DNA of 38,949 bases, from assembly GCA_038043285.1 (NCBI GenBank), contig JBBTCJ010000185.1:1-38949 (forward strand). The letters are read 5' to 3'. Source of the DNA: JBBTCJ01 sp038043285. GTDB taxonomy: Bacteria > Planctomycetota > Phycisphaerae > UBA1845. Below are positions 24,560 through 32,184 of this stretch, in pieces. The notes beneath the pieces were generated by a model that saw nothing but the letters and a program-made list of their open reading frames with translations, had not been told where the DNA came from and made no database searches. The position numbers and the translations under genes are program-made. Numbering within the stretch: position 1 is the first letter of the stretch; each line of letters opens with the position of its first letter.

Positions 24560-24582
24560 GATTGCCGAGTTTGCTCTTAGGG

Positions 24583-25611
24583 CTACGAGAACCGCTTGAT
24601 GTGTTCGATAGCTCTCGGAACGAGTTTCCGGATTGCCTCTTCGAGAGAACAATCGAGGATCGCGCCGGCGGCCTGCGCATGGCCTCCGCCGTTGAATTCC
24701 TGAGCGAGTTCCACCACCGTCACCTTGCCGGAGCCGCGGAAGTTGATCCGTGTCCTCCCCTTGCGGCCTTCGCTAAAGAGCATAGCCAACTGCACGCCGT
24801 CCAGCGATCGCGGCACGGTAATCTGATCGTCGATGTCTGCCGCGGTGCATCCGGCGTTGTGGATTTCATCGAAACTGGCCGAACTGTAAGCGATCCGTCC
24901 GTCGCCGACGACCTTGGTGTTGGCGTAAATGACCCGCAGCAGATCGAATTCACTTTGGCGTTGACTGCGCCCTAATCGCTCGCCGAGGTCGGCCACGTCG
25001 GCGCCCAGTTCCACCAGATCGGCGGCCGCGCGAAGCGCTGTAGGTGTCGAACTCGCCAGGGAAAACCCCAACGTGTCCGTCTGGATTCCAGCATACAGAA
25101 GGGACGCGATGGTCGGAGTAATCCTTCGCTCCGCTGAACGGAGCACCTCGTACACCAGCTCACAGGCACTGCTGGCTTCGGGCACGATCCAATTGACGCC
25201 GCCGAAGCGGGTGTTGGTGGCGTGGTGATCGACATTCACGACGGGGCGATCAGAGGACCAGTCGGTCTCCTTGAGCGCCGCGCCGACGTTGCAACGATCC
25301 TTGCTAGCCGTGTCCAGCACGACGAACGCGTCCGCCGAGGCAAAATCCGCCGCCGTGGCGACCTCGGGCTTGGCCAGTTCGCGGAGGAAGCCCAGTTTCT
25401 GCGACAGCGAGCCGTCGGGCAGGGCGATCCTGGGCGTTCGTCCTTCGCCGGTCCAGGCGAGCGCCGTGGCCAACATCGACCCCATCGCATCGGCATCGGG
25501 AACGACGTGGGCGATGATGACCGGGCGGCGCGATCGTGCGATTGAATCGACAACTTCGCGCGGTACGACCGGAGAAGCGTGAGCGATGAACGAAGTTGTC
25601 GTGCGGTTCAT
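24583..25611 (-). CDS. second DHH/DHHA1 phosphoesterase, NrnA-like
   Basis: The 342-residue protein carries HVVPDADAMGS near residue 35, VVLDTASKDR, NVDHHATNTRFG near 118, AGIQTDTLGFS near 168, and the DHHA1 ending FNGGGHAQAAGA. These are the metal-binding and substrate-binding motifs of NrnA-type oligoribonuclease/pAp phosphatase. The motif reads DAD where the other copy at 7.3-8.3 kb has DGD, and the two are only moderately similar, so they are old paralogues. ATG 25611 was chosen because the family starts shortly before the IIAHVVPDAD strand; ATG 25638 is possible and neither has a strong ribosome-binding site. sat lies upstream on the same strand after a 194-base gap without recognisable signals. 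sat makes APS on the route to pAp, which NrnA would clear. Confidence 0.87.
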   Translation of the reverse strand: MNRTTTSFIAHASPVVPREVVDSIARSRRPVIIAHVVPDADAMGSMLATALAWTGEGRTPRIALPDGSLSQKLGFLRELAKPEVATAADFASADAFVVLDTASKDRCNVGAALKETDWSSDRPVVNVDHHATNTRFGGVNWIVPEASSACELVYEVLRSAERRITPTIASLLYAGIQTDTLGFSLASSTPTALRAAADLVELGADVADLGERLGRSQRQSEFDLLRVIYANTKVVGDGRIAYSSASFDEIHNAGCTAADIDDQITVPRSLDGVQLAMLFSEGRKGRTRINFRGSGKVTVVELAQEFNGGGHAQAAGAILDCSLEEAIRKLVPRAIEHIKRFS

Positions 25612-25805
25612 GTTTGGTTTCCCGCGATCCGCGCTCATTCTCACGCCGAGCGCCTGAGGGGGCGGGACAAGGCATCGCCCGCGTCCATCACGCCCCAAGC
25701 GCTTGACCGAATTAAGAGCCGGTGCATTGCGCGAGCGTCAAGTCCGCGACTCGGAATCGGTGGTTCAAGGCGATCCAGGTATTTCCACCGGACACAGGGT
25801 CGCGT

Positions 25806-26954
25806 CTATCCGCCGTTTCTCATCGACTCGATCAGGATGTCGGCGATTTCCGGCCGCGTGAACTCGACCGGCGGGCGCTCGCCGCGTTTAAGCATGTCGC
25901 GGACCGCGGTTCCCGAAAGCGCCACCCGGTCGCCCGGAATGTCCGGAAACGTTTTGTTGCTGACCATGCCGCCGGCCTGCTTCGACCAGGCCGTGTTTTC
26001 AAACTTCAACGGCGTGATCTTCAGTCCACCGGGCGGCAGGGCGTCGAAGAGTTCCTGTGCGGCGTAGGTTCCGTAATAGTTGCCGACGCCGGCGTGATCG
26101 CGCCCGACGATGAAGTGCGTGCAGCCGTAGTTCTGCCGCAGGATCGCATGGAGGATCGCCTCTTTGGGCCCGGCGTAGCGCATGGCCGCAGGCATCACTG
26201 AAAGCATGGTGTGCTTGGGATGATAGTATTTCTCGATCAGCACTTCGTAGCATTTCATGCGGACTTCGGGCGAGATGTCTCCGTCCTTGGTCGCCCCCAT
26301 CAAGGGGTGGACGAGCAGTCCGTCGCAAACTTCCTGGGCGCACTTGGTGAGGTATTCGTGGGCCCGGTGGATCGGATTACGCGTTTGGAACGCGACGACC
26401 GTCTTCCATCCGCGCTTTTGGAACTCCGCTCGGGTCTGGGTCGGCGTGAAACGATGGTCGGCGAACATCGGATCGTGTCGCAACGTGACCACGTCGATCG
26501 GTCCCGCCAGGCACACGTCGCCGGATTCCATCACCGCCTTGACGCCGGGGTGAGCGTGGTCCTCCGTGCCGAAGGCCTTGACGGTCTGTTTCGCCTTGTC
26601 CTGCTTGTACTTTTCCTTGACGGTCAAGTACCCCAGCAGGCGTCCTTGATCGTCGTGAAGCGCCACGCGCTCGCCAATGCTGATCTTCTCCGCCGTCGCA
26701 GTGTCCACGGCGCAGGTGATCGGGATCGGCCAGATCGTCCCGCTGCTCAACGCCATCTTGTCGCAAACGCTGTGGTAGTCAGTCTCGCCCATGAACCCGT
26801 CGAGTGGGCTCATCGCGCCGCAGCCGATCATCTCGAAATCACATTGCTGCCAGGCGCTCAGCGTGATCGACCGGCGCACGCTGCCGTCCTTCTTCGCGCC
26901 CGTCCGGTCGGTCAGTCGACCGCCGTGCGGGTCAATCAATCTTTCCGTTCCCAT
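25806..26954 (-). CDS. sat: sulfate adenylyltransferase (ATP sulfurylase)
   Basis: Sat joins sulfate and ATP to adenylyl sulfate (APS), the first step of sulfate assimilation or dissimilation; it can also run in reverse in sulfur oxidisers. The 382-residue protein has the PUA-like N-terminal domain (MSPLDGFMGETDY) and the catalytic motifs FQTRNPIHRAHEY (QxRNP and the HxxH-like HRAH), PLMGATKDGDI, MRYAGPKEAILHAI, FIVGRDHAGVG and ALSGTAVRDMLKRGE. No APS kinase domain is fused. ATG 26954 follows AAGGGAA by eight bases; an upstream extension of the frame has no support. It sits directly downstream of infC, where rpmI would be expected in most bacteria. Confidence 0.95.
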   Translation of the reverse strand: MGTERLIDPHGGRLTDRTGAKKDGSVRRSITLSAWQQCDFEMIGCGAMSPLDGFMGETDYHSVCDKMALSSGTIWPIPITCAVDTATAEKISIGERVALHDDQGRLLGYLTVKEKYKQDKAKQTVKAFGTEDHAHPGVKAVMESGDVCLAGPIDVVTLRHDPMFADHRFTPTQTRAEFQKRGWKTVVAFQTRNPIHRAHEYLTKCAQEVCDGLLVHPLMGATKDGDISPEVRMKCYEVLIEKYYHPKHTMLSVMPAAMRYAGPKEAILHAILRQNYGCTHFIVGRDHAGVGNYYGTYAAQELFDALPPGGLKITPLKFENTAWSKQAGGMVSNKTFPDIPGDRVALSGTAVRDMLKRGERPPVEFTRPEIADILIESMRNGG

Positions 26955-27141
26955 CCACGATTCCCTTTCGACACCGGAAGAATTCGGCGTGGAACGGGGG
27001 TGTCGTCCCGCCGCCCGCTCACCGTTCATGAAGCGTAGAGATTTCCGCCGGGGCCTGCAACCGGTTCGCCCCGCCCTGAACCGGCCGCTCCAAGCCGGGG
27101 GGGATCCGAGCGTCGGCTCGAAGCGCAGACGACGACCTCGG

Positions 27142-27792
27142 CTACGACGCCGACATCGGCTCGGGCGCAGCGGGGGATTCCAAGGCGGTCACAGCGGGCG
27201 GACTGGGCAAGGTCGGTCTCGCGGCAGCGCCGGGCGAAGCCGGTCTCGCGGCGGCGCTGGGTGAAGCGGGAAACGGACCGGAGCCTTTCTTGCCCGGCAC
27301 GACGATCATGGTCATGCGTTTTCCGTCCATCAAGGGCGGGCGTTCGATCTTCACCGCGTCCCCCAGCTCGTTAACAATGTCGTTAAAAATCCCCGTGGCG
27401 AGATCGCGGTGTGCTCGTTCGCGGCCCTTGAAGAGCATCGTGAATTGCACCTTGTGCCCCTCGTCGAGGAAGTCGCGGGCGTGCTGGACCTTGATCGAAC
27501 GGTCGTGCGGATCAGTCTTGGGCCGCAGGCGGATCTCCTTCAACGAGATCACGTGTCCGCCGGCGGCGGCCTTTTGGCGTTTCTTCTTCTCGTAGAGATG
27601 CTTGCCGTAGTCCATGATCCGGCACACCGGCGGGTTTTCCGTCGGCGACACCTCGACAAGATCGAGGCCGGCCTCCCGCGCCTTGGCAAGGGCTTCATGG
27701 GTCGCGACGACCCCCAACTGGTTCTGAAACTGATCGATGACGCGGATCGGCGAAATGCGGATCCGCTCATTCATGCGAAGTGCTTTGGCGAT
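27142..27792 (-). CDS. infC: translation initiation factor IF-3, Ala/Pro-rich tail, probable ATC start
   Basis: IF-3 binds the 30S subunit, prevents subunit joining and checks the start codon. The N-domain has MNERIRISPIRVID, EALAKAREAGLDLVEVSP and PPVCRIMDYGKHLYEKKK; the C-domain has KEIRLRPKTDPHD and MLFKGRERAH. The last 40 or so residues after VVPGKKGSGPF are a low-complexity Ala/Pro/Ser tail not found in E. coli IF-3. The start is placed at ATC 27792 because AAGGA (27800-27804) lies seven bases before it and the family usually starts there; rare starts such as AUU are a hallmark of infC and allow IF-3 to repress itself. ATG 27774 and GTG 27852 are the conventional alternatives. thrS lies upstream on the same strand, as in many genomes, but rpmI and rplT do not follow. 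Confidence 0.9.
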   Translation of the reverse strand: MAKALRMNERIRISPIRVIDQFQNQLGVVATHEALAKAREAGLDLVEVSPTENPPVCRIMDYGKHLYEKKKRQKAAAGGHVISLKEIRLRPKTDPHDRSIKVQHARDFLDEGHKVQFTMLFKGRERAHRDLATGIFNDIVNELGDAVKIERPPLMDGKRMTMIVVPGKKGSGPFPASPSAAARPASPGAAARPTLPSPPAVTALESPAAPEPMSAS

Positions 27793-27913
27793 GACTCGTT
27801 CCTTTCTGAAGACCCCTGGTACTTTGCTCCCTGTCGTGGGCGACGCCGTCACCCAGCGACCCTATGAGTGTCCGAGTTGCTCTTCGGACGGGCGGTTTCC
27901 CACCGCCTTCCAA

Positions 27914-27956
27914 CCCCCTCATCCTGCCCGCTCCTTCGAGGACGGGGGAGAGGGGG
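27914..27956. repeat. GC-rich palindrome between thrS and infC
   Basis: CCCCCT at the left end pairs with AGGGGG at the right end, with an inner imperfect stem closing on a TTCGA-type loop. It is in the 120-base thrS-infC space and resembles the CCCTCTCC/GGAGAGGG hairpins at 18301-18396 and 30732-30755. It may attenuate transcription from thrS into infC. Confidence 0.5.
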
Positions 27957-27970
27957 CGGAGCGATTATTA

Positions 27971-30145
27971 CTACTCCGGCACGGCCAGCGGCTGCCGCCC
28001 CTTGGTCTCAATCTCGCGCCGGCAGGCTGCGAGAAAGCCGTCGATGGTCATGTTGCCCAGCGACTTTCCGTCGCGGTCGTTGACGTTGACGGTTCCGGCC
28101 TCCGCTTCCTTTTCGCCGACGACGAGAATGTAGTTCACCTTCTCGGTTCGCAGGCGGTGCTTTTTGGGTCCGATCTTCTCGCTGCTGTTGTCGAGCTCGA
28201 CGCGAAGACCGGCGGCCTTGAGCGATTCCACGACTTTTGCGGCGAAAACCTCGCTCTTCTCGCTGACCGTGGCCACAGCAACCTGCACTGGGGAGAGCCA
28301 AAGCGGGAAGGCGCCGGCGAAGTGCTCGATCAGGATGCCTACGAAGCGCTCCATGCTGCCGAACGGCGCCCGATGCACCATCACCGGCTGGTGCGGCGCG
28401 TTGTCCGGTCCGACGTAGGTCAGCTTGAATCGCTCCGGAAGATTGTAATCCGCTTGCACGGTGCCAAGTTGCCAATTACGACCGATGCAGTCCTTGACAA
28501 TGAAGTCAATCTTCGGACCGTAAAACGCGGCCTCCCCCGGTTCCTCCGTGAACGGCATGCCGCTCTCTCGGGCGACCGAGCGGACGGCTTCCTCGGCCCG
28601 CGCCCAGTTCTCCGGAGAGCCTATGTACTTGGTGCTCTTGGGATCGCGCAGTCCTACGCGCACGCGGTAGTCCTGAAGCTGCAACGTCTCGAGCACCCGC
28701 TTGGTGAGCTTTACCGTGGCGAGCAATTCCTCGGCGAGTTGGTCCTGGGTGCAGAATAAATGTGCGTCGTCCTGCGTAAAGCCGCGGACGCGAGTCATGC
28801 CGCTGACCTCGCCGCTTTGCTCATAGCGATAGACCGTTCCATACTCCGCCAGGCGCACAGGAAGATCTCGATAGCTTCGTTGCCGCGACGCGTAAATCTG
28901 AATGTGGTGCGGGCAGTTCATGGGCTTCAACAAATGTCCCGGCTCGTGCGCCAACGCCGCGTAGAGAACCTTGATGACCTCGTCGAGCGACGGGCTTTCG
29001 CGCAGACCTTCGATCGGCCCCCAAGTGGTCTCGACGGCCTTGAGCATCGACGTCAGCCCACCCTCGGCGACGCGGCGCATGTCGCCGGTCTGGGGCTTGA
29101 TCCGCTGGGCGAGTTGCAACGCGCTTTGCAACGCCTTGCCGCGGTCGGTTTCAAACATCGCCGGATACTGCGAGTCTTCGTAGTAGGGGTAGTGCCCGCT
29201 GGTGCGATACAGGCCGAGCTGTCCGACGTGCGGCGTGTAGACCAGTTCGTACCCGAGTTTGAGCATCTCGCTGGTGAGGAAGTTTTGCAGCTCGGTGCGG
29301 ATGATGCTGCCCTTGGGCAGCCATAGAACCAGCCCCGTCCCGACCTGGTCGGTAATCGTGAACAAGCCCAGCTCGCGCCCGATGACCCGATGATCGCGCC
29401 GCTTGGCCTCCTCGATCCGCTTGAAATACTCGTCCAGGGACGACTTCTTGAAGAAGGCCGTGCCGTAGACGCGCTGCAGGGGTTGATCGTTGACGTCGCC
29501 GCGATAATGCGATCGGCTGACCTGGCGGATCTTGAATGCCTTGACCGCGCCGGTCGAGGGGACGTGCGGTCCGCGGCACAAATCCTCGAAATTTTGACCG
29601 CGCTGCGACCCGGTGACGTAAAAACTCAGCACGTCGCCGTCGGCCCGCTCGGCGTTGTCGATCTTGTAGCGGTTCCGTTCGTCGTGGAGCTTGCTCATGG
29701 CCTCGCCGCGAGGCAGCTCGTAGCGGCAAAACGGGCGATCCTCCTTGATGATCCGCGACATTTCTTCCTCGATGCGTGGAAAATCATCGGGCGTGATCGA
29801 GCGGCCTAGGTCAATGTCGTAGTAAAACCCGTCGTCCAGCGGCGGGCCGTAAACCAGTTTCGTTTCGGGGAACAGTTTGCAGACCGCCTCGGCCATCACG
29901 TGGGCGGTGCTGTGACGGAGAACGTGGAGGCTGTCGGCATCCTCGTCGGAGGCAGTAAGAATCTTCAGATCGCAGTCGCCGGGCAGCGGCTGCCTGAGGT
30001 CTACGACGCAGCTCTCGCCCTGGAAGCTGATCTTCCCCGCGACGGCGCTGCGTGCGAGTCCGGGTCCGATCGCGCCAGCCACATCCGCCGTTGTCGATCC
30101 GGCCGGCATCTCCTTGATGCTTCCGTCGGGAAGACGAACTTTCAA
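27971..30145 (-). CDS. thrS: threonyl-tRNA synthetase, probable TTG start
   Basis: ThrS attaches threonine to tRNA-Thr. Domains in order: TGS (VRLPDGSIKEMPAGSTTADVA), second additional editing domain (RHSTAHVMAEAVCKLFPET, with the HxxxH of editing), class II catalytic core (motif 2 RLAEYGTVYRYEQSG; zinc Cys in MNCPHH; motif 3 VMVHRAPFGSMERF) and anticodon-binding domain (NYILVVGEKE). The length from TTG 30145 is 724 residues, a little long because of an insertion near LQLAQRIKPQTGDMRRVAEGG, which is not in E. coli ThrS. The TTG start is supported by GGAG six bases upstream and by the family N-terminus; the frame is open to GTG 30217, but that extension has a hydrophobic composition and an interrupting T8 run. 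A sigma-70 promoter stands at 30363-30390. Confidence 0.94.
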   Translation of the reverse strand: MKVRLPDGSIKEMPAGSTTADVAGAIGPGLARSAVAGKISFQGESCVVDLRQPLPGDCDLKILTASDEDADSLHVLRHSTAHVMAEAVCKLFPETKLVYGPPLDDGFYYDIDLGRSITPDDFPRIEEEMSRIIKEDRPFCRYELPRGEAMSKLHDERNRYKIDNAERADGDVLSFYVTGSQRGQNFEDLCRGPHVPSTGAVKAFKIRQVSRSHYRGDVNDQPLQRVYGTAFFKKSSLDEYFKRIEEAKRRDHRVIGRELGLFTITDQVGTGLVLWLPKGSIIRTELQNFLTSEMLKLGYELVYTPHVGQLGLYRTSGHYPYYEDSQYPAMFETDRGKALQSALQLAQRIKPQTGDMRRVAEGGLTSMLKAVETTWGPIEGLRESPSLDEVIKVLYAALAHEPGHLLKPMNCPHHIQIYASRQRSYRDLPVRLAEYGTVYRYEQSGEVSGMTRVRGFTQDDAHLFCTQDQLAEELLATVKLTKRVLETLQLQDYRVRVGLRDPKSTKYIGSPENWARAEEAVRSVARESGMPFTEEPGEAAFYGPKIDFIVKDCIGRNWQLGTVQADYNLPERFKLTYVGPDNAPHQPVMVHRAPFGSMERFVGILIEHFAGAFPLWLSPVQVAVATVSEKSEVFAAKVVESLKAAGLRVELDNSSEKIGPKKHRLRTEKVNYILVVGEKEAEAGTVNVNDRDGKSLGNMTIDGFLAACRREIETKGRQPLAVPE

Positions 30146-30362
30146 ATCGATCTCCAAATGGGTTCGTTTCGCAAAAAAAAGAAGCAGTCCGAAGCCGGAT
30201 AACGCGAGGTAAGCCACCCGGGACGGTCGAGCCGGACCGTTTGGGCGAGCTGGGTTACCACGTTCGACGCGTCATCGGGTTTCGTACCGCTTCGACCAAC
30301 ACCACGCCAACAGCCGTCAAGGAACCAAGTCCCGCAAAGCTACACTTTGCGCGACAAGGGCA
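30146..30362 (-). other. thrS mRNA leader of about 210 bases
   Basis: From the predicted start near 30356 the transcript begins with a perfect hairpin, CGCAAAG/CTTTGCG with loop of five (30333-30351), and ends with a T8 run (30173-30180) shortly before the start codon; a small CCGG-type hairpin precedes the T-run by five bases. No gene or T-box motif is visible. The length and 5' hairpin leave room for leader control of thrS. Confidence 0.45.
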
Positions 30363-30390
30363 AGTATAGCCATTGGAAGTCATCGGTCAA
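30363..30390 (-). promoter_or_regulatory. sigma-70 promoter of thrS
   Basis: On the minus strand TTGACC (30385-30390) and TATACT (30363-30368) are separated by 16 bases. Transcription would begin near 30356, inside the space upstream of thrS. The region 30391-30497 beyond it shows nothing else. Confidence 0.7.
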
Positions 30391-30497
30391 GGGCCGGCCC
30401 CGCTTAAAACCAGGCCGCCCGCGTGAATTCCAGGTCGATATCGCGGTTGGGGTTGCGGTCGAACCGCCCACCGTCCTCCGCCGGGGGGCGGGCTGCG

Positions 30498-30623
30498 TCA
30501 CGCCCCGGTTCCGAACCAGTTGCCGATGATCCCGCCAAGCAAGGCCGAGATCACCGCGGTGATGGCCGCCGCCAGTTGGCTGAGGAACTGCGTCGAGGTC
30601 AAGAATCCATCAATGTCGAACAT
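30498..30623 (-). CDS. 41-residue hydrophobic protein
   Basis: The predicted protein starts MFDIDGFLTST and continues with one membrane-spanning segment, LAAAITAVISALLGGIIGNW, ending in GTGA. The ATG at 30623 has a strong GGAG seven bases upstream. The frame extends upstream to 30692 but that part is Arg-rich and featureless. It is not recognised. Small hydrophobic proteins of this size can be membrane-complex accessory subunits or type I toxins; no antisense RNA gene or antitoxin was identified. It lies between the thrS promoter and a secreted-protein gene. Confidence 0.6.
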   Translation of the reverse strand: MFDIDGFLTSTQFLSQLAAAITAVISALLGGIIGNWFGTGA

Positions 30624-30731
30624 CGTTGTTCTCCGGTTCACATCTCGGTGATACGTAAGCGTCCTGGGGCCTGGCGCGACGACGGCGATCACCCCGCACA
30701 GTCACGATCGCACGCTGCACGCCTCACCCTG

Positions 30732-30755
30732 CCCTCTCCCCTCAAGGGGAGAGGG
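30732..30755. repeat. perfect GC-rich hairpin
   Basis: CCCTCTCCCC (30732-30741) and GGGGAGAGGG (30746-30755) pair perfectly around TCAA. It is 39 bases beyond the stop of the 30794-32095 gene on its downstream side and may end that transcript, although no clean T-run follows. Confidence 0.65.
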
Positions 30756-30793
30756 GTTAGACGTCCGCGCGGCTTCAGCTCCGCGCAACGAGA

Positions 30794-32095
30794 TTACGCT
30801 ACCGTGTGGCGGTGGAATCGCAACTTGGCGGCGACAAGAAGCGACAGGGTCAGGATGGCGAGGCCCCAGGCGGAGGCGGTAGGGATTGACGGGCAGAAGT
30901 CGGGGCGTCCGTCGCCGTCGAAATCGGCGAGGGTTCCATCGCGGACTTCGCAACCGTCGAGGATTTGATTGCCATTGCAGTCGCCGCAGAACGGGTCCTG
31001 TTCCGGACACGACGCGACGTCGCATGAGTCGGGAACGCCGTTGGCGTCGCAGTCGGCGCAGGCGGGGTCGCCCGAACACGCTGCGATGTCGCACTCGTCG
31101 GGCAGGTCATTGCTGTTGCAGTCGAGCGAGGTGCCGTCAGCCAAGTCGTCCTCGTCGACGATGCCGTTGGGCTGGCAGTCCTCGCACTCGTCGGGAAAGC
31201 CGTTGGCGTTGACGTCCTGACTGACGCCGAGGAGGATGTCCGCCTCGTCGTGTTGGGCATTGTTGTTGCAGTCGTCGCCGATAATGTTGACAACAGCGGG
31301 GGTTCGTGCGGCAAGTGGAATCTCCCTGGCGACCGGCTGCGTGTCGTCCTGTGCGACGGTTTGCTCAGCGACAAACCCGATTGTGTATCGACCTCGGGCG
31401 TTCTCGGGAATGTGTATGGTCAAGCTGCCGGCGTAGTACGGAATGTGCCGGTCGTCGATGGTGCGACAACCCCCCCAGGGATCGGCGGTTCCGAAAAACA
31501 AGGGGCCGACGGGATTGGCACGACCGACATCCCAAACCATTCCGCATTCACAAATATCGCAGGCACACCAACCAAACCAGTTATCGTCGCGGCAACGCGT
31601 GATCCAACCCCAATCACAACGGTCCGACCGGCATGAGGGGGCTGGCTCGCCCAATAGACTTGTGCAATCGCTACTTACGCCACATGCGACGTCAGCCCAC
31701 GTGAGGTCCAATCCCGCATTGCTGGGGATCGCACTGGCGCCAAGAAGGTCGGCAGATCTGATTCGGGCCTGCCAGGAGCGGAGGCCAACGTCGCAGGATT
31801 CGTAGACTCGGCGTTGGCAGTCGGGATCCCAGTCCTTCAGTTGGACATTGAAAAACGCGTTGAACCCGCCTTGCCGGATGCGAAGTTCCTGGCCGAAGAT
31901 GTCGGCGTCCGAGTATGCACCACCGTGGCCGTAGTCGCCGTCGGGATGGCTTGCGACCGGCGTAAGCAGAATCTCCATTGTCGGTTGAAGGTTGGCCTGC
32001 TCGCCAATGGTCTCGCGCGGAAGGAGGCAAAACAGGATGGACATGCCGCAGGCAGCGACTCGCCGAGGGGACAGTTGTGACTTGCCTTCTTTCAT
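30794..32095 (-). CDS. secreted protein with Ca-binding-like repeats and CTERM-like tail
   Basis: The 433-residue protein starts MKEGKSQLSPRRVAACG with a signal peptide (MSILFCLLP). The N-terminal domain, beginning LLTPVASHPDGDYGHGGAYSDADIFGQEL, is shared with the upstream neighbour. A Cys-rich middle (CRSDRCDWGW, CACDICECG) follows. The C-terminal third has Asp/Asn/Cys-rich units such as DCNNNAQHDEADILLG, DVNANGFPDECEDC, DCNSNDLPDECD, DCDANGVPDSCDV and DCNGNQILDGCEV, resembling calcium-binding loops held by disulfides. The tail SIPTASAWGLAILTLSLLVAAKL ends in basic residues, like the IPTL-CTERM sorting signal. It is therefore predicted to be sorted by an exosortase-type enzyme. The ATG at 32095 was chosen for the signal peptide; GGGAG lies about eleven bases before it. 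Function unknown. Confidence 0.8.
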   Translation of the reverse strand: MKEGKSQLSPRRVAACGMSILFCLLPRETIGEQANLQPTMEILLTPVASHPDGDYGHGGAYSDADIFGQELRIRQGGFNAFFNVQLKDWDPDCQRRVYESCDVGLRSWQARIRSADLLGASAIPSNAGLDLTWADVACGVSSDCTSLLGEPAPSCRSDRCDWGWITRCRDDNWFGWCACDICECGMVWDVGRANPVGPLFFGTADPWGGCRTIDDRHIPYYAGSLTIHIPENARGRYTIGFVAEQTVAQDDTQPVAREIPLAARTPAVVNIIGDDCNNNAQHDEADILLGVSQDVNANGFPDECEDCQPNGIVDEDDLADGTSLDCNSNDLPDECDIAACSGDPACADCDANGVPDSCDVASCPEQDPFCGDCNGNQILDGCEVRDGTLADFDGDGRPDFCPSIPTASAWGLAILTLSLLVAAKLRFHRHTVA

Positions 32096-32184
32096 GGCGT
32101 GGGCTTCTCCCGGCGGCAGCTCAGCTTGGCGGCGACGAGATACGAAAGGGCGAAAGTCCTTCGGTTCTTCGACAAGTTCGCGCC

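Noticed and set aside
30146..30362. T-box riboswitch before thrS
   Set aside because: No T-box sequence (AGGGTGGNACCGCG-like) or specifier loop is visible, and the T-run is not directly preceded by a strong stem.
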